Source of the DNA: Stutzerimonas azotifigens
Lineage (GTDB): Bacteria > Pseudomonadota > Gammaproteobacteria > Pseudomonadales > Pseudomonadaceae
NCBI RefSeq assembly: GCF_013522725.1
Contig: NZ_JAAMRF010000007.1
Span: forward strand, 1-64,000
Direction of reading: 5' to 3'
DNA: 64,000 nucleotides
The notes beneath the pieces were generated by a model that searched no databases, was not told where the DNA came from, and saw nothing but the letters and a program-made list of their open reading frames with translations. Positions 1 to 7,359 of the stretch are shown piece by piece. A program made the translations under genes and the position numbers. How positions within the stretch are numbered: the stretch's first letter is position 1; every line of letters starts with the position of its first letter.

Positions 1-113
1 TGTTTTACAACCGGCAGCGACGGCATTCATATCTGGCGTACATGACGCCATTCGAATTTGAAAGCCTACACGCTGTCTCTTAGGCCGGTGTCCGTGAAAC
101 CGGGGGTAGTTCA
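1..113 (+). mobile_element. 3' end of an IS3-family insertion sequence, cut by the window start
   Basis: The end of a transposase reading frame (3-83) is followed directly by a GC-rich terminal inverted repeat at about 87-113, which read inward begins TGAACTACCCCCGG. That is the TGAA-C-CCCC style of end common among IS3-family elements in pseudomonads. The element should therefore stop at 113 and extend leftward out of the window. The three bases after it (114-116) are the candidate target duplication, but the other end is not visible, so this cannot be confirmed. Confidence 0.7.
3..83 (+). CDS. IS3-family transposase (OrfB), C-terminal 26 residues only
   Basis: Frame 3 encodes FYNRQRRHSYLAYMTPFEFE and then ends at TAG. 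The YNRQRRHS-L-Y-(S/T)P-FE pattern is the classic C-terminus of IS3-family DDE transposases, just beyond the catalytic glutamate helix. Everything upstream lies outside the window, so it cannot be judged whether the gene is intact. It is too short to look like a gene by length. The assignment rests on this tail plus the inverted repeat that follows it. Confidence 0.75.
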   Translation, partial: FYNRQRRHSYLAYMTPFEFESLHAVS

Positions 114-117
114 ATCT

Positions 118-145
118 GTCCCCTTTTGTCAGTCCCCTTTTGTCA
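118..145. repeat. Perfect tandem duplication of a 14-bp unit
   Basis: GTCCCCTTTTGTCA occurs twice back to back (118-131 and 132-145), immediately outside the IS end. It may be a duplication linked to the insertion or part of an older mobile-element end. No function can be assigned. Confidence 0.8.
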
Positions 146-225
146 GTCACATAGGGCAGGAGTGAGCGTCAGGCTGTTCGCATAACCACGCGCCCCGGCC
201 GAGCAGCTGGGGCGTTTCATAGTGG

Positions 226-567
226 TTAGTTGCGGAGCCAGTCTCTCCAACCAGGGTGCTTAAGTACGATCTGGAATGCCCTTTCCACGTATTCAGCTTG
301 TTCTGTAATCATAGGACTCAGCTCAACAACGCAAATGCCCGAATCGGTGTTGATCACCACCGACTCAACCTTCGGGTGGTCGTTACGATGCCAGGCAGAG
401 TCTTCATATTCGTAGCCCACCTGTGGAGGGATGTTGGACTCAATGTTCTTGGCCACGATTTTTGTTACCAGCCCAGCGGCTGGCGAGTGAAAGCTGATGC
501 GTCGAATTAGGGTGAACTGCACGGGAGTACCTCTTCCTGTTGAAATCAATCCTGTCTGTTTAGCCAT
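226..567 (-). CDS. Hypothetical protein, 113 aa
   Basis: I do not recognise this protein. It is a soluble-looking 113-residue protein with no signal peptide, membrane segment or cysteine motif. The first 25 residues are basic and rich in beta-formers, and the C-terminus is rich in aromatics (HPGWRDWLRN). The neighbours are an IS end and another unknown minus-strand gene, consistent with accessory DNA. Codon use is ordinary and the opposite-strand frames over the same bases are less protein-like. It may be a small cargo gene of the island. Confidence 0.55.
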   Translation of the reverse strand: MAKQTGLISTGRGTPVQFTLIRRISFHSPAAGLVTKIVAKNIESNIPPQVGYEYEDSAWHRNDHPKVESVVINTDSGICVVELSPMITEQAEYVERAFQIVLKHPGWRDWLRN

Positions 568-774
568 GATGGCAAGGCCATCAAGTCTTATGGGTGTGAT
601 GCAGCGCCATTAGGTCGAGCGTACTGAAGCACTTTCTTTGATTGCAAGAGGGTTTGTGGTGGGGTGCTTGGTAGCGAAGCCCAGCGGGCCAGTCAACGCT
701 TCGTCCCCAGCCACAAGGATCACCGATATGGTGTCGAACTGCTTCTGAGTTGCGTCCCAGGTAGGGGGCAGAAC

Positions 775-1293
775 TCAGCCGCCCAGCAGTGCCTGCAGAT
801 CTGCATCACTCAAGTCCGTTTCGGACTCGTAGTTGAGCTTTTCCGCCACCATGGCGACGTAGGGCCTGAGCACGGTCTGCCCTTTAGGTGCGAAGGTGCT
901 TTTGCCTGTCCGGTAGTAGGAAGCCCCGCCGAAGGCATCACCTTTGTCAACGATGATCCGCAGCTGCTTGCCGCTGGCCGGATTCACCACGCGCACCAGT
1001 CGGTACGCGTTGCGGTGGAATTGGCTCATTGCGAGGATCAGGGTGTCCCCCTGCGCTGGGGGATTCACGGTGAAGTACTCCTTCACCTGGCCCTCCGTGA
1101 AGTTCAGGCGCCGCCTGCGCGCGGTTGCCTCCATCTTCGCCCTGTAAGCTTCCTTACAGCTCGGGCACTCTTCAGCCTGCTGGCGGAATTTGGCCGCCGG
1201 CACCGGGAAATGGCCCAGCAGCTTGGTCATGGTTGCAGTGAACGGCTTGCTGCAGGTCTGGCAGTTCTTTTCCTGGGTGACACGATCGGACAC
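775..1293 (-). CDS. Hypothetical protein with two CxxC pairs, 172 aa
   Basis: I place the start at GTG (1291-1293) because AGGAG lies six bases upstream on the minus strand. The frame stays open upstream to an ATG at 1425, but that extension reads like non-coding low-complexity sequence. The N-terminal half has CQTC at about residues 11-14 and CPSC about 33 residues later, a spacing typical of a small zinc-binding fold. The rest is basic and then beta-rich, ending in an acidic helix (SDADLQALLGG). I do not recognise a family. A nucleic-acid-binding role is possible but only inferred from the zinc-like motif. Confidence 0.55.
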   Translation of the reverse strand: MSDRVTQEKNCQTCSKPFTATMTKLLGHFPVPAAKFRQQAEECPSCKEAYRAKMEATARRRRLNFTEGQVKEYFTVNPPAQGDTLILAMSQFHRNAYRLVRVVNPASGKQLRIIVDKGDAFGGASYYRTGKSTFAPKGQTVLRPYVAMVAEKLNYESETDLSDADLQALLGG

Positions 1294-1456
1294 GAGTTGC
1301 TCCTGTGGGGTAAGGGGCCGAGTGTAGCGGGAAGGGCTGGTCGGCTGTAGCAAGAGCAGCGAATGTGCTTCACCAGCTAGGCCTGCTCGAGGGCTGAAGG
1401 CGATCAGCAAATGCTGTTGCGACAACTACTGGCAGGAGGCCTGGCTATAAAATGAT

Positions 1457-1489
1457 CAATTATCTATGTCGAGATAATTGCAGATAATT
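1457..1489. promoter_or_regulatory. Perfect inverted repeat plus a third half-site (operator or recombination site)
   Basis: CAATTATCT (1457-1465) and AGATAATTG (1472-1480) are perfect inverted copies separated by six bases. A further direct copy of AGATAATT lies at 1482-1489. Two inverted core-type sites with a small spacer and an extra arm are what tyrosine-recombinase crossover sites look like. A dimeric repressor operator is the alternative. It lies in a gene-free stretch left of the operon. No recombinase gene is visible in the window. Confidence 0.55.
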
Positions 1490-1646
1490 CCCGCGGTCCG
1501 TGGCTGGCTTGGCATTGAGCTTGCCAGTAGGCGCGAGTCGCAGCGCCTGCGGACAGCGGCGCTACAGTCAGCGTGCTTTCAACACAGCAGCTATCTGAGG
1601 GTTGGCCATCTGCTCAGCGATGAAATGCTGTCCCCAGAAATGACAA

Positions 1647-1669
1647 AGGCGGCCTCAACGAGACCGCCT
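1647..1669 (-). terminator. Hairpin, possible orphan terminator on the minus strand
   Basis: AGGCGG at 1647-1652 pairs with CCGCCT at 1664-1669, and an inner CTC pairs with GAG around an AAC loop. On the minus strand a short T-rich stretch (TTTGTCATTT) follows. There is no gene just upstream on that strand, so it may be left over from a deleted gene. The rest of 1294-1965 holds no convincing gene; a short frame on the plus strand (1478-1759) has no ribosome site and unconvincing composition. Confidence 0.35.
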
Positions 1670-1913
1670 CAAACCACGTTTCATCACCGGTATGCATACC
1701 CGGGAGAGGAAGCTCTTGGGCAGGCCCCAAGAATAGCACCGATCAAAGCGTCACTGTGAAGGTAATGCCGCCACGCCGAGGTTGGTCACGGCTGCGCATT
1801 CTTCCCCCCATCGATGATCCGCCACCAGTGCTCACTATGGGGCTAATCGATTGAACTAACAATGAAAAAGGCATTTTTGTACGCCATTTTTCGCTGCTAA
1901 ACCTCTCTCAATA

Positions 1914-1932
1914 AAGTACTCTAAAAGTATTC
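1914..1932. promoter_or_regulatory. 11-bp-periodic direct repeat upstream of the defence operon
   Basis: AAGTACTC (1914-1921) and AAGTATTC (1925-1932) are near-identical and spaced one helical turn apart, 34 bases before the first gene of the operon. The surrounding 1850-1940 stretch is AT-rich and is the likely promoter region. Because the first gene encodes an AbrB/MazE-like protein, autoregulation through such repeats is a reasonable inference, but I cannot place the -35 and -10 boxes with confidence. Confidence 0.35.
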
Positions 1933-1965
1933 ATAAAGCCTGCAACGAGGCTTGGAGCGCGTGGG

Positions 1966-2172
1966 ATGAAGGTTTTGTTTGATACTCGCAGGATACAAAA
2001 GCTTGGGCGCGTTGCGCTCAGCGAGCAGTTGCTTAGAAATGCCGGGTTAGAGGAAGGTGATCAGGTCGACATCTACTTCGACGCCATCACAAAACGTATC
2101 ATCATCGAGCCAGCTGCTCAGGTTGCAGAGCAGGTTGCTTCACAGAATTTGGCTTCAGGGAGGAAGGCGTGA
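1966..2172 (+). CDS. AbrB/MazE-like small DNA-binding protein, 68 aa
   Basis: The first 50 residues show the swapped-hairpin (SpoVT/AbrB) pattern: a beta strand, a QKLGRVALSEQLLRNAGLEEGDQV core and a final strand KRIIIEP. The last 18 residues are a flexible tail. GGAG lies eight bases before the ATG. Proteins of this fold are transcriptional regulators or antitoxins. Its stop codon overlaps the start of the next gene (TGATG), so it leads the operon and probably sets its expression. No toxin gene of the MazF/PIN type follows, so an operon regulator is more likely than an antitoxin. Confidence 0.7.
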   Translation: MKVLFDTRRIQKLGRVALSEQLLRNAGLEEGDQVDIYFDAITKRIIIEPAAQVAEQVASQNLASGRKA

Positions 2173-3077
2173 TGTCGAGCCCACAGCGCCGGGATGAGCG
2201 TTTTTCAGGTCATGAATCCTTTGTTTGCCGTTATGGCTGGTTACCTAAGCTGCATCAAGCGATTCTCTCCGATCCGCTAGCACTCAAAGATGAGGCTCAG
2301 GCAACGATCACCTTGGGTATCGGCCGTAATATGGTTAAGTCGATACAGTTCTGGGGCGAGGCCTTTGGTGTCGTAGAGGGGCGTAAAGACGGCGGATTGC
2401 AGCCTGGTCCACTCGGTCGACTGGTGCTCTCGAACGATGGCTGGGATCCCTACCTAGAGCAGCCGGAGTCTCTTTGGCTGTTCCATTGGTGGATCGCCAC
2501 TCATGCCGAAGTCGCTGTTTGGAATCTAGTGTTTGGAAGCGCCAACTACTCGCGCTTTGATCGCAAGAACCTGATTTCGGGCTTGGGTGATCGGGCCGAC
2601 AAAAGCGGCAAGAAACTCGCAGCCTCTACGCTTGAGCAGCATGTCAGTATTTTCCTTCACTCCTACAAGCGAGAGGATTCTGCTTCTGATGACACCTCGT
2701 GGTGTCCGCTGCAGGATCTTGGCTTGTTTGAGTACGTCACTGCCGATGACGGCAGAACCATTTACCTCGTAGGCCGAAATGCTCCGTTGGGGCTGTCTTC
2801 CCGCGTGTTCCTATTTGCACTTATTGACTATTTTGCCCGCCAAAATTCGACGACGCTTGGCCTCAGCCAAATCGTGCACGGGGACTTCAGCCCGGGCAGC
2901 GTGTTTCGCCTGGACGAGTTTCAGGTGAAAAGCCTACTCGAAGGTATAGAGCATGAGTTCGGCGGGGTTATCCGCTTTGTAGACACTGCTGACACCCAGC
3001 AAGTGATCCTGGAGCACGCCCAGCTACCTGACTGGGCTGAGTGCTTGTCGGCAGCAGGAGAAGAATTGAATGTCTGA
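2172..3077 (+). CDS. DUF4007 protein, SspB-like putative DNA nickase of a phosphorothioation system
   Basis: About 301 residues. The N-terminus carries RFSGHESFVCRYGWLPKLHQ, which I recognise as the hallmark of DUF4007 proteins, followed by a long alpha/beta body with a conserved-looking WIATHAEVAVWNLVF stretch. From memory, SspB, the nickase of SspABCD systems that put phosphorothioate on single strands, belongs to this family; I could not verify it here. I chose ATG 2172, which overlaps the preceding stop by one base and has GGAAGG upstream. A GTG at 2169 is also possible. The ATPase gene overlaps its end by eight bases. It probably acts on DNA together with the next two proteins. Confidence 0.68.
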   Translation: MSSPQRRDERFSGHESFVCRYGWLPKLHQAILSDPLALKDEAQATITLGIGRNMVKSIQFWGEAFGVVEGRKDGGLQPGPLGRLVLSNDGWDPYLEQPESLWLFHWWIATHAEVAVWNLVFGSANYSRFDRKNLISGLGDRADKSGKKLAASTLEQHVSIFLHSYKREDSASDDTSWCPLQDLGLFEYVTADDGRTIYLVGRNAPLGLSSRVFLFALIDYFARQNSTTLGLSQIVHGDFSPGSVFRLDEFQVKSLLEGIEHEFGGVIRFVDTADTQQVILEHAQLPDWAECLSAAGEELNV

Positions 3078-6000
3078 ACGTCTGATTGATCACATCGAGC
3101 TGGACTCCAAATTCCTACGCTCTATATCCATGAGTCGAGACTTGCGCTCTCCTGACTCGCTGGATAGCTATCTGATTACACCCGCCGTTCTAGCCGTGCT
3201 ACGTCAGGTAGGCGGCGCACTCAAAGCTGGAAGCGCACAGCGCGCGTGGAAAATCATTGGCCCTTACGGTAGTGGTAAGTCGGCTCTTGGATTGCTATTT
3301 GCTCGCCTACTGGAAGGCAAAGACAGCTCACGCGGGATTTTCAAGCAACTCATCGACTTGTCACCCGAGATCGCAGCGCTTTTCCCTCAAGAGCAAAACC
3401 GGTTTGCTTTGGCCATCAGTGGGTCGCGTTTCTCTCTTGGCGAAGCCTTGGCCCAATCTGTACTCGAAGCTCTTGAGTATCTTCCGAAGAGTCGTTCAGC
3501 CACCGAGATAAAGCGGCAGCTGGATATTAAGACGCAGACTTACCGCGATTTGCCCCTAAACGCGGCCCTCAACAGCCTCTTAAATGATTTCGTGGCGGTG
3601 ACTAAGTCGGCTGGGCATTGCGGTGTGTTACTGCTCATCGACGAACTCGGTAAATTTATCGAGCATGCTGCTCTAAACCCTGAGGCCGGTGATTTGATGT
3701 CGCTTCAGCAAATTGCTGAGGCCGCCTCACACCCAACCGATGATGGTTTGCTCGTGCTCACCATGCTGCATCAGCACTTCGACTCATATGCCAAAGGGGT
3801 GGGTAGGACCCTGCCAGATGAGTGGCACAAGGTTTCTGCTCGCTTTGATGATGTGCCTTTTGATGAGCCAGTGGAGCGCTACGCGCATTTCGCATTGCAT
3901 GCGTTAGGGGCAAAGCCTGCCATCACTGAGTCAGCGCCAATTCAGCAGGAGGCTCGCCGCCTCTATCAGCAAAGTACTGAGCACAAATTCTTTCGTAATA
4001 CTGCTGAAAGTGAATTGTTCTCACGAGCGGAATTTCTTTACCCGCTGCACCCTGCAGCTTTGGCTTCGCTAGCCGTTATCTCCAAGCGCTTTGGTCAGAG
4101 CGAGCGCTCTTTCCACGCGTTTATGCGCGGTCATGAGTCCGCCGCATTGCGTGACTACGCAGACCAAACAGAAGTCAGTTCCACTGCGTGGTATGGGCTG
4201 ACTGAGCTTTTTAACTATCTCACTACAGGCATTGGCCTGCGTTTCCGTGATCTTGAAGCAGAGCGCCGTTGGGATTTTGCTCGCTCAGTCATTGAGCGTA
4301 GTGATGCTGAGTTGAGTGCGCTGCAGCTTGATTTGCTCAAGTCGATTGCGGTGATCGAGCTGGTTGCACCTGTTCTCCATGTGCGTGCTTCGGTTGATTT
4401 GCTCAGCTTCACACTGAGGCAGACAGCTGAAGGGGATATTCAGCAAATCGCTGGCGCTCTGAAGGAGCTGGACGACAAGCAGATTCTGGTGAGCCGACAT
4501 GCCAGCCAGGACTATGTTTTCGCGGTAAGTCAGGCTGTCAACGTTGAGGCGCTTTACCAGGAAACGAAGCGGCGCTCAGCTGATGAGTTGATGTTTAACG
4601 GCATTTCTCAAGCGCTGGCTGAGCGGAGCGTCATTGCGAGCCGTCATTATCAGCAGACCGGCACACTGCGTTCCGTCCGGGTGATCGCTGGCACCCCGGA
4701 AAAGATCAAACAAAGCATCGGCAATTTTGCGCAGCATGATGGCGGGATTGGGCTGGTTTTCGTTGATGGATCCGTTCCTGAGCAGGTGGATGCCGCCAAG
4801 GCTGTAGCTGCGTCGACTAAGGATGTTTTGACGCTTACTGCAATCGTGAAGGTCGGGCCTGTCGAGCGCGACGCTTTGGTTGAGTATTCCCGTTGGGTAA
4901 TGGTGCACGATGAAGTTAAGAGTCGCTTCCTCGATCCGTGGACCGAGCGTCATGTTGAGTCTCAGCTCAGCAAGGCACGTGATCAGGTGTCTCGTCTTGT
5001 AATTGCGCTTCTGAACCGCCAGGCAAGAGGTGCTACGGACCTCAAATATTGGCACCGCGGTAAAGAGGTTCAGAACAGCGAGATGATGAACCTGAGTCAG
5101 GCCGCTTCATGGCTGTTTGACACCGTCTACAAGGCCGCACCAGTTATTCATAACGAGCTTATCAACAAAGAAAAGCCGTCCTCAGCGATCAACGCAGCAC
5201 GGCAACGCTTGTTTGATTTGATCGATAAGAATGTCGGCGAGGAGCTACTGGGTATCTCAGAGTTTCCTCCGGAAAGGCTGCTTTACAGCACCTTGTTGCA
5301 ATCTACAGGCTTACATAAGAAAGGGGCCTCGGGGCGCTGGGAGTTGAGCGCTCCTGATAGCAACTCGCCTGCCGGTATCCGTAAGGTTTGGGCTGAGCTC
5401 GATCAACTGCTAATGACCGACGGGAAAGTTACTTTTGCGGAGGTGATCAATAAGTTGGCGCAGCCACCGTTGGGGGTGCGTGGTGGTCCTGCAACAGTAT
5501 GGTGTGTGACCTATCTGCTGTTGAACAAAGAGTCTTGTGCGATTTTTGAACGTGGCAGCCTCATGCTGGAGCTGACTTCAGACCACATGCAGCGCATGCT
5601 CCGCAGCCCTCAGACCTTTAGCTTCCGCCGTTTCGATACGTTCAAAGAGCGACAGGCGTTGATCAACGAGTACGCCACGGCTTTGACCTCCGTTGGCGTA
5701 CAGGTTGGGCTAAATGCCTCTTACCTGGATGTGGCTAAGGCGCTGATCCTCTGGTACAACCGTTTGCCCCAATATGCGCAAGAAACCTTGCGCTTATCGA
5801 CTTACGCTAAAGCATTGCGTGATGTGATTAAGCGTGCGACGGATCCAGTCGAGATGTTGGCGACTGACATTCCAAGAGTTCTGACCGGGGTGAAAGGCAA
5901 AGAGGGCTTAGGTTTTGCCGAGGTTCTTAAAGAAAGCCTCACAGAGCTGGGTATCGCGTATAGACGTTTGCAAGATGACGTCAGCCTGTCCATGGCACAA

Positions 6001-6540
6001 GCGTTCGAGATTACCGGTCCTCTGAAGGCGCTACGGTCTCAGCTACAAGAAGAGTGTGCCGACACGGCTAGCTCGTTAGCTGAGGCAGATTTGAAAGCCT
6101 TCATCATGCGATGCGCGGACATCACGCTTACCGATGACAAGTGGATGGATTCGATTGCAAGTGTCGTGATACACCGCCCCTTGGATATTTGGAAGGACGA
6201 TGACGCGCCTAGGTTTGCCGAGGCTGTTCTAGAGCTTTGTGGGCGTTACAAACGCTGGCTGCGCGTGGCAATGCGCAAAGGCGACTTTGAGCGCCAGGCT
6301 CAACGGTTCTTAGGCGTTACCTTGACTCTGCCAAGCGGCGAGGAAGCCGCAATGTTGCTTAGCTCAGATCAAGAGACTAAAGACCGAGCTAATAGCTTGT
6401 TGGAGACGCTCACAGAACAAGTGGGCGGTGACGTGAGTATGGCTGCGTCAGCCTTGGCTCAAGCCCTGCTGCAACTGCAGCAGGGTTCAACTGAACACCA
6501 AGAGAAAGGGCTGAGCAATGAGCAACGAACCACAGGTTAG
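3070..6540 (+). CDS. Large P-loop ATPase, SspC-like, 1156 aa
   Basis: Walker A is at residues 64-71 (GPYGSGKS) and Walker B at about 186-192 (VLLLIDE), so this is an AAA/STAND-size ATPase. About 900 residues of mostly helical sequence follow, without a recognisable enzyme domain. Size and position between a DUF4007 gene and a PAPS-reductase-like gene match the ATPase of Ssp phosphorothioation systems; BREX BrxC/PglY proteins are similar in size and layout. AGGAG precedes the ATG, which lies inside the end of the upstream gene, so translation is probably coupled. It likely powers DNA tracking or remodelling for the modification complex. The exact family needs a profile search. Confidence 0.68.
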   Translation: MSERLIDHIELDSKFLRSISMSRDLRSPDSLDSYLITPAVLAVLRQVGGALKAGSAQRAWKIIGPYGSGKSALGLLFARLLEGKDSSRGIFKQLIDLSPEIAALFPQEQNRFALAISGSRFSLGEALAQSVLEALEYLPKSRSATEIKRQLDIKTQTYRDLPLNAALNSLLNDFVAVTKSAGHCGVLLLIDELGKFIEHAALNPEAGDLMSLQQIAEAASHPTDDGLLVLTMLHQHFDSYAKGVGRTLPDEWHKVSARFDDVPFDEPVERYAHFALHALGAKPAITESAPIQQEARRLYQQSTEHKFFRNTAESELFSRAEFLYPLHPAALASLAVISKRFGQSERSFHAFMRGHESAALRDYADQTEVSSTAWYGLTELFNYLTTGIGLRFRDLEAERRWDFARSVIERSDAELSALQLDLLKSIAVIELVAPVLHVRASVDLLSFTLRQTAEGDIQQIAGALKELDDKQILVSRHASQDYVFAVSQAVNVEALYQETKRRSADELMFNGISQALAERSVIASRHYQQTGTLRSVRVIAGTPEKIKQSIGNFAQHDGGIGLVFVDGSVPEQVDAAKAVAASTKDVLTLTAIVKVGPVERDALVEYSRWVMVHDEVKSRFLDPWTERHVESQLSKARDQVSRLVIALLNRQARGATDLKYWHRGKEVQNSEMMNLSQAASWLFDTVYKAAPVIHNELINKEKPSSAINAARQRLFDLIDKNVGEELLGISEFPPERLLYSTLLQSTGLHKKGASGRWELSAPDSNSPAGIRKVWAELDQLLMTDGKVTFAEVINKLAQPPLGVRGGPATVWCVTYLLLNKESCAIFERGSLMLELTSDHMQRMLRSPQTFSFRRFDTFKERQALINEYATALTSVGVQVGLNASYLDVAKALILWYNRLPQYAQETLRLSTYAKALRDVIKRATDPVEMLATDIPRVLTGVKGKEGLGFAEVLKESLTELGIAYRRLQDDVSLSMAQAFEITGPLKALRSQLQEECADTASSLAEADLKAFIMRCADITLTDDKWMDSIASVVIHRPLDIWKDDDAPRFAEAVLELCGRYKRWLRVAMRKGDFERQAQRFLGVTLTLPSGEEAAMLLSSDQETKDRANSLLETLTEQVGGDVSMAASALAQALLQLQQGSTEHQEKGLSNEQRTTG

Positions 6541-7345
6541 ACATATCCTCAGCCTCTCCGGTGGCAAAGACAGTGCTGCATTGGCGATCTACATGCGAGA
6601 TCGTGTGCCAGAGATGGAGTACATCTTCAGCGATACCGGTAAAGAGCTGCCCGAAACCTACGACTATTTGCAGCGACTTGAGAATTACTTAGGTAAGCCG
6701 TTGCATCGGTTGAACGCAGACCTTGGTTTCGACCACTGGTATGACATGTATGGAGGGATGATTCCCTCCAATCATCGTCGCTGGTGCACAAAAATGCTCA
6801 AGCTCAAGCCGTTTGAGGACTTCTGTGGTGACCAGCCGATCATCAACTATGTAGGCCTACGTGCGGACGAAAATCGCACGGGGTACATCAGCCACAAAAC
6901 GAATATCGAAGCAGTCTATCCCTTCCAAGAGGATGGGTTAATCCTGCGCGACATCGAGGAAATTCTGCGTGTCTCGGGTGTGGGGATGCCTCCCTACACT
7001 AAGTGGGGGCGAACCCGTTCCGGCTGCTATTTCTGCTTTTATCAGCAAAAAATCGAATGGGTGAAGCTGAAGGAAACCCATCCCGACTTATACGAGAAGG
7101 CCAAAGAGTATGAAGTTCCGTTTGAGAAAACAGGGAATTTCTTTACTTGGAGTCAGGGCGAAAGTCTTGCCGAGTTGGAGCGGCCAGAGCGTATGGCTCA
7201 AATTAAGCGCGACCATGCGTTGCGTGTGGAGCGCATGGCACAACGTAAAGATAACTCGACATTGATTGCTGTTTTCTCAGAGCTCGATTCGACTGAAACT
7301 CCGGAAGAAGACGATGATCAGGGATGCCTAGTCTGTTCTCTATAA
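6518..7345 (+). CDS. PAPS-reductase/ATP-pyrophosphatase protein, SspD/DndC-like, 275 aa
   Basis: The PP-loop SGGKDS is at residues 14-19, followed by DTGKELPET, RRWCTKM (Cys90), GLRADENRTGY and SGCYFCFYQQK (Cys170, Cys173). This is the adenylating N-type ATP-pyrophosphatase pattern of DndC and SspD, which activate the DNA backbone for sulfur insertion. The WCT plus CxxC cysteines could hold an iron-sulfur cluster. The protein ends in an acidic tail with an extra CxxC (Cys270, Cys273). It overlaps the ATPase gene by 23 bases. No cysteine desulfurase (SspA/DndA) gene is nearby, so sulfur would have to come from a chromosomal enzyme such as IscS. Confidence 0.78.
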   Translation: MSNEPQVRHILSLSGGKDSAALAIYMRDRVPEMEYIFSDTGKELPETYDYLQRLENYLGKPLHRLNADLGFDHWYDMYGGMIPSNHRRWCTKMLKLKPFEDFCGDQPIINYVGLRADENRTGYISHKTNIEAVYPFQEDGLILRDIEEILRVSGVGMPPYTKWGRTRSGCYFCFYQQKIEWVKLKETHPDLYEKAKEYEVPFEKTGNFFTWSQGESLAELERPERMAQIKRDHALRVERMAQRKDNSTLIAVFSELDSTETPEEDDDQGCLVCSL

Positions 7346-7359
7346 AAGGATTTTAATAT

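Noticed and set aside
1478..1759. A 93-codon plus-strand frame in the gap before the operon
   Set aside because: No ribosome site, crosses a hairpin, and composition is not protein-like.
1966..2172. The AbrB-like gene as the antitoxin of a toxin-antitoxin pair
   Set aside because: The next gene is a 301-residue DUF4007 protein, not a small toxin, so regulation of the operon is more likely.
2172..7345. The writer genes as a Dnd system
   Set aside because: Only the DndC-like gene fits; no DndB, DndD, DndE or DndFGH is present, and DUF4007 plus the large ATPase fits Ssp better.
2172..7345. The writer genes as BREX type 4
   Set aside because: BREX would need pglZ and a helicase gene; neither is present, though the ATPase is similar in size to BrxC/PglY.
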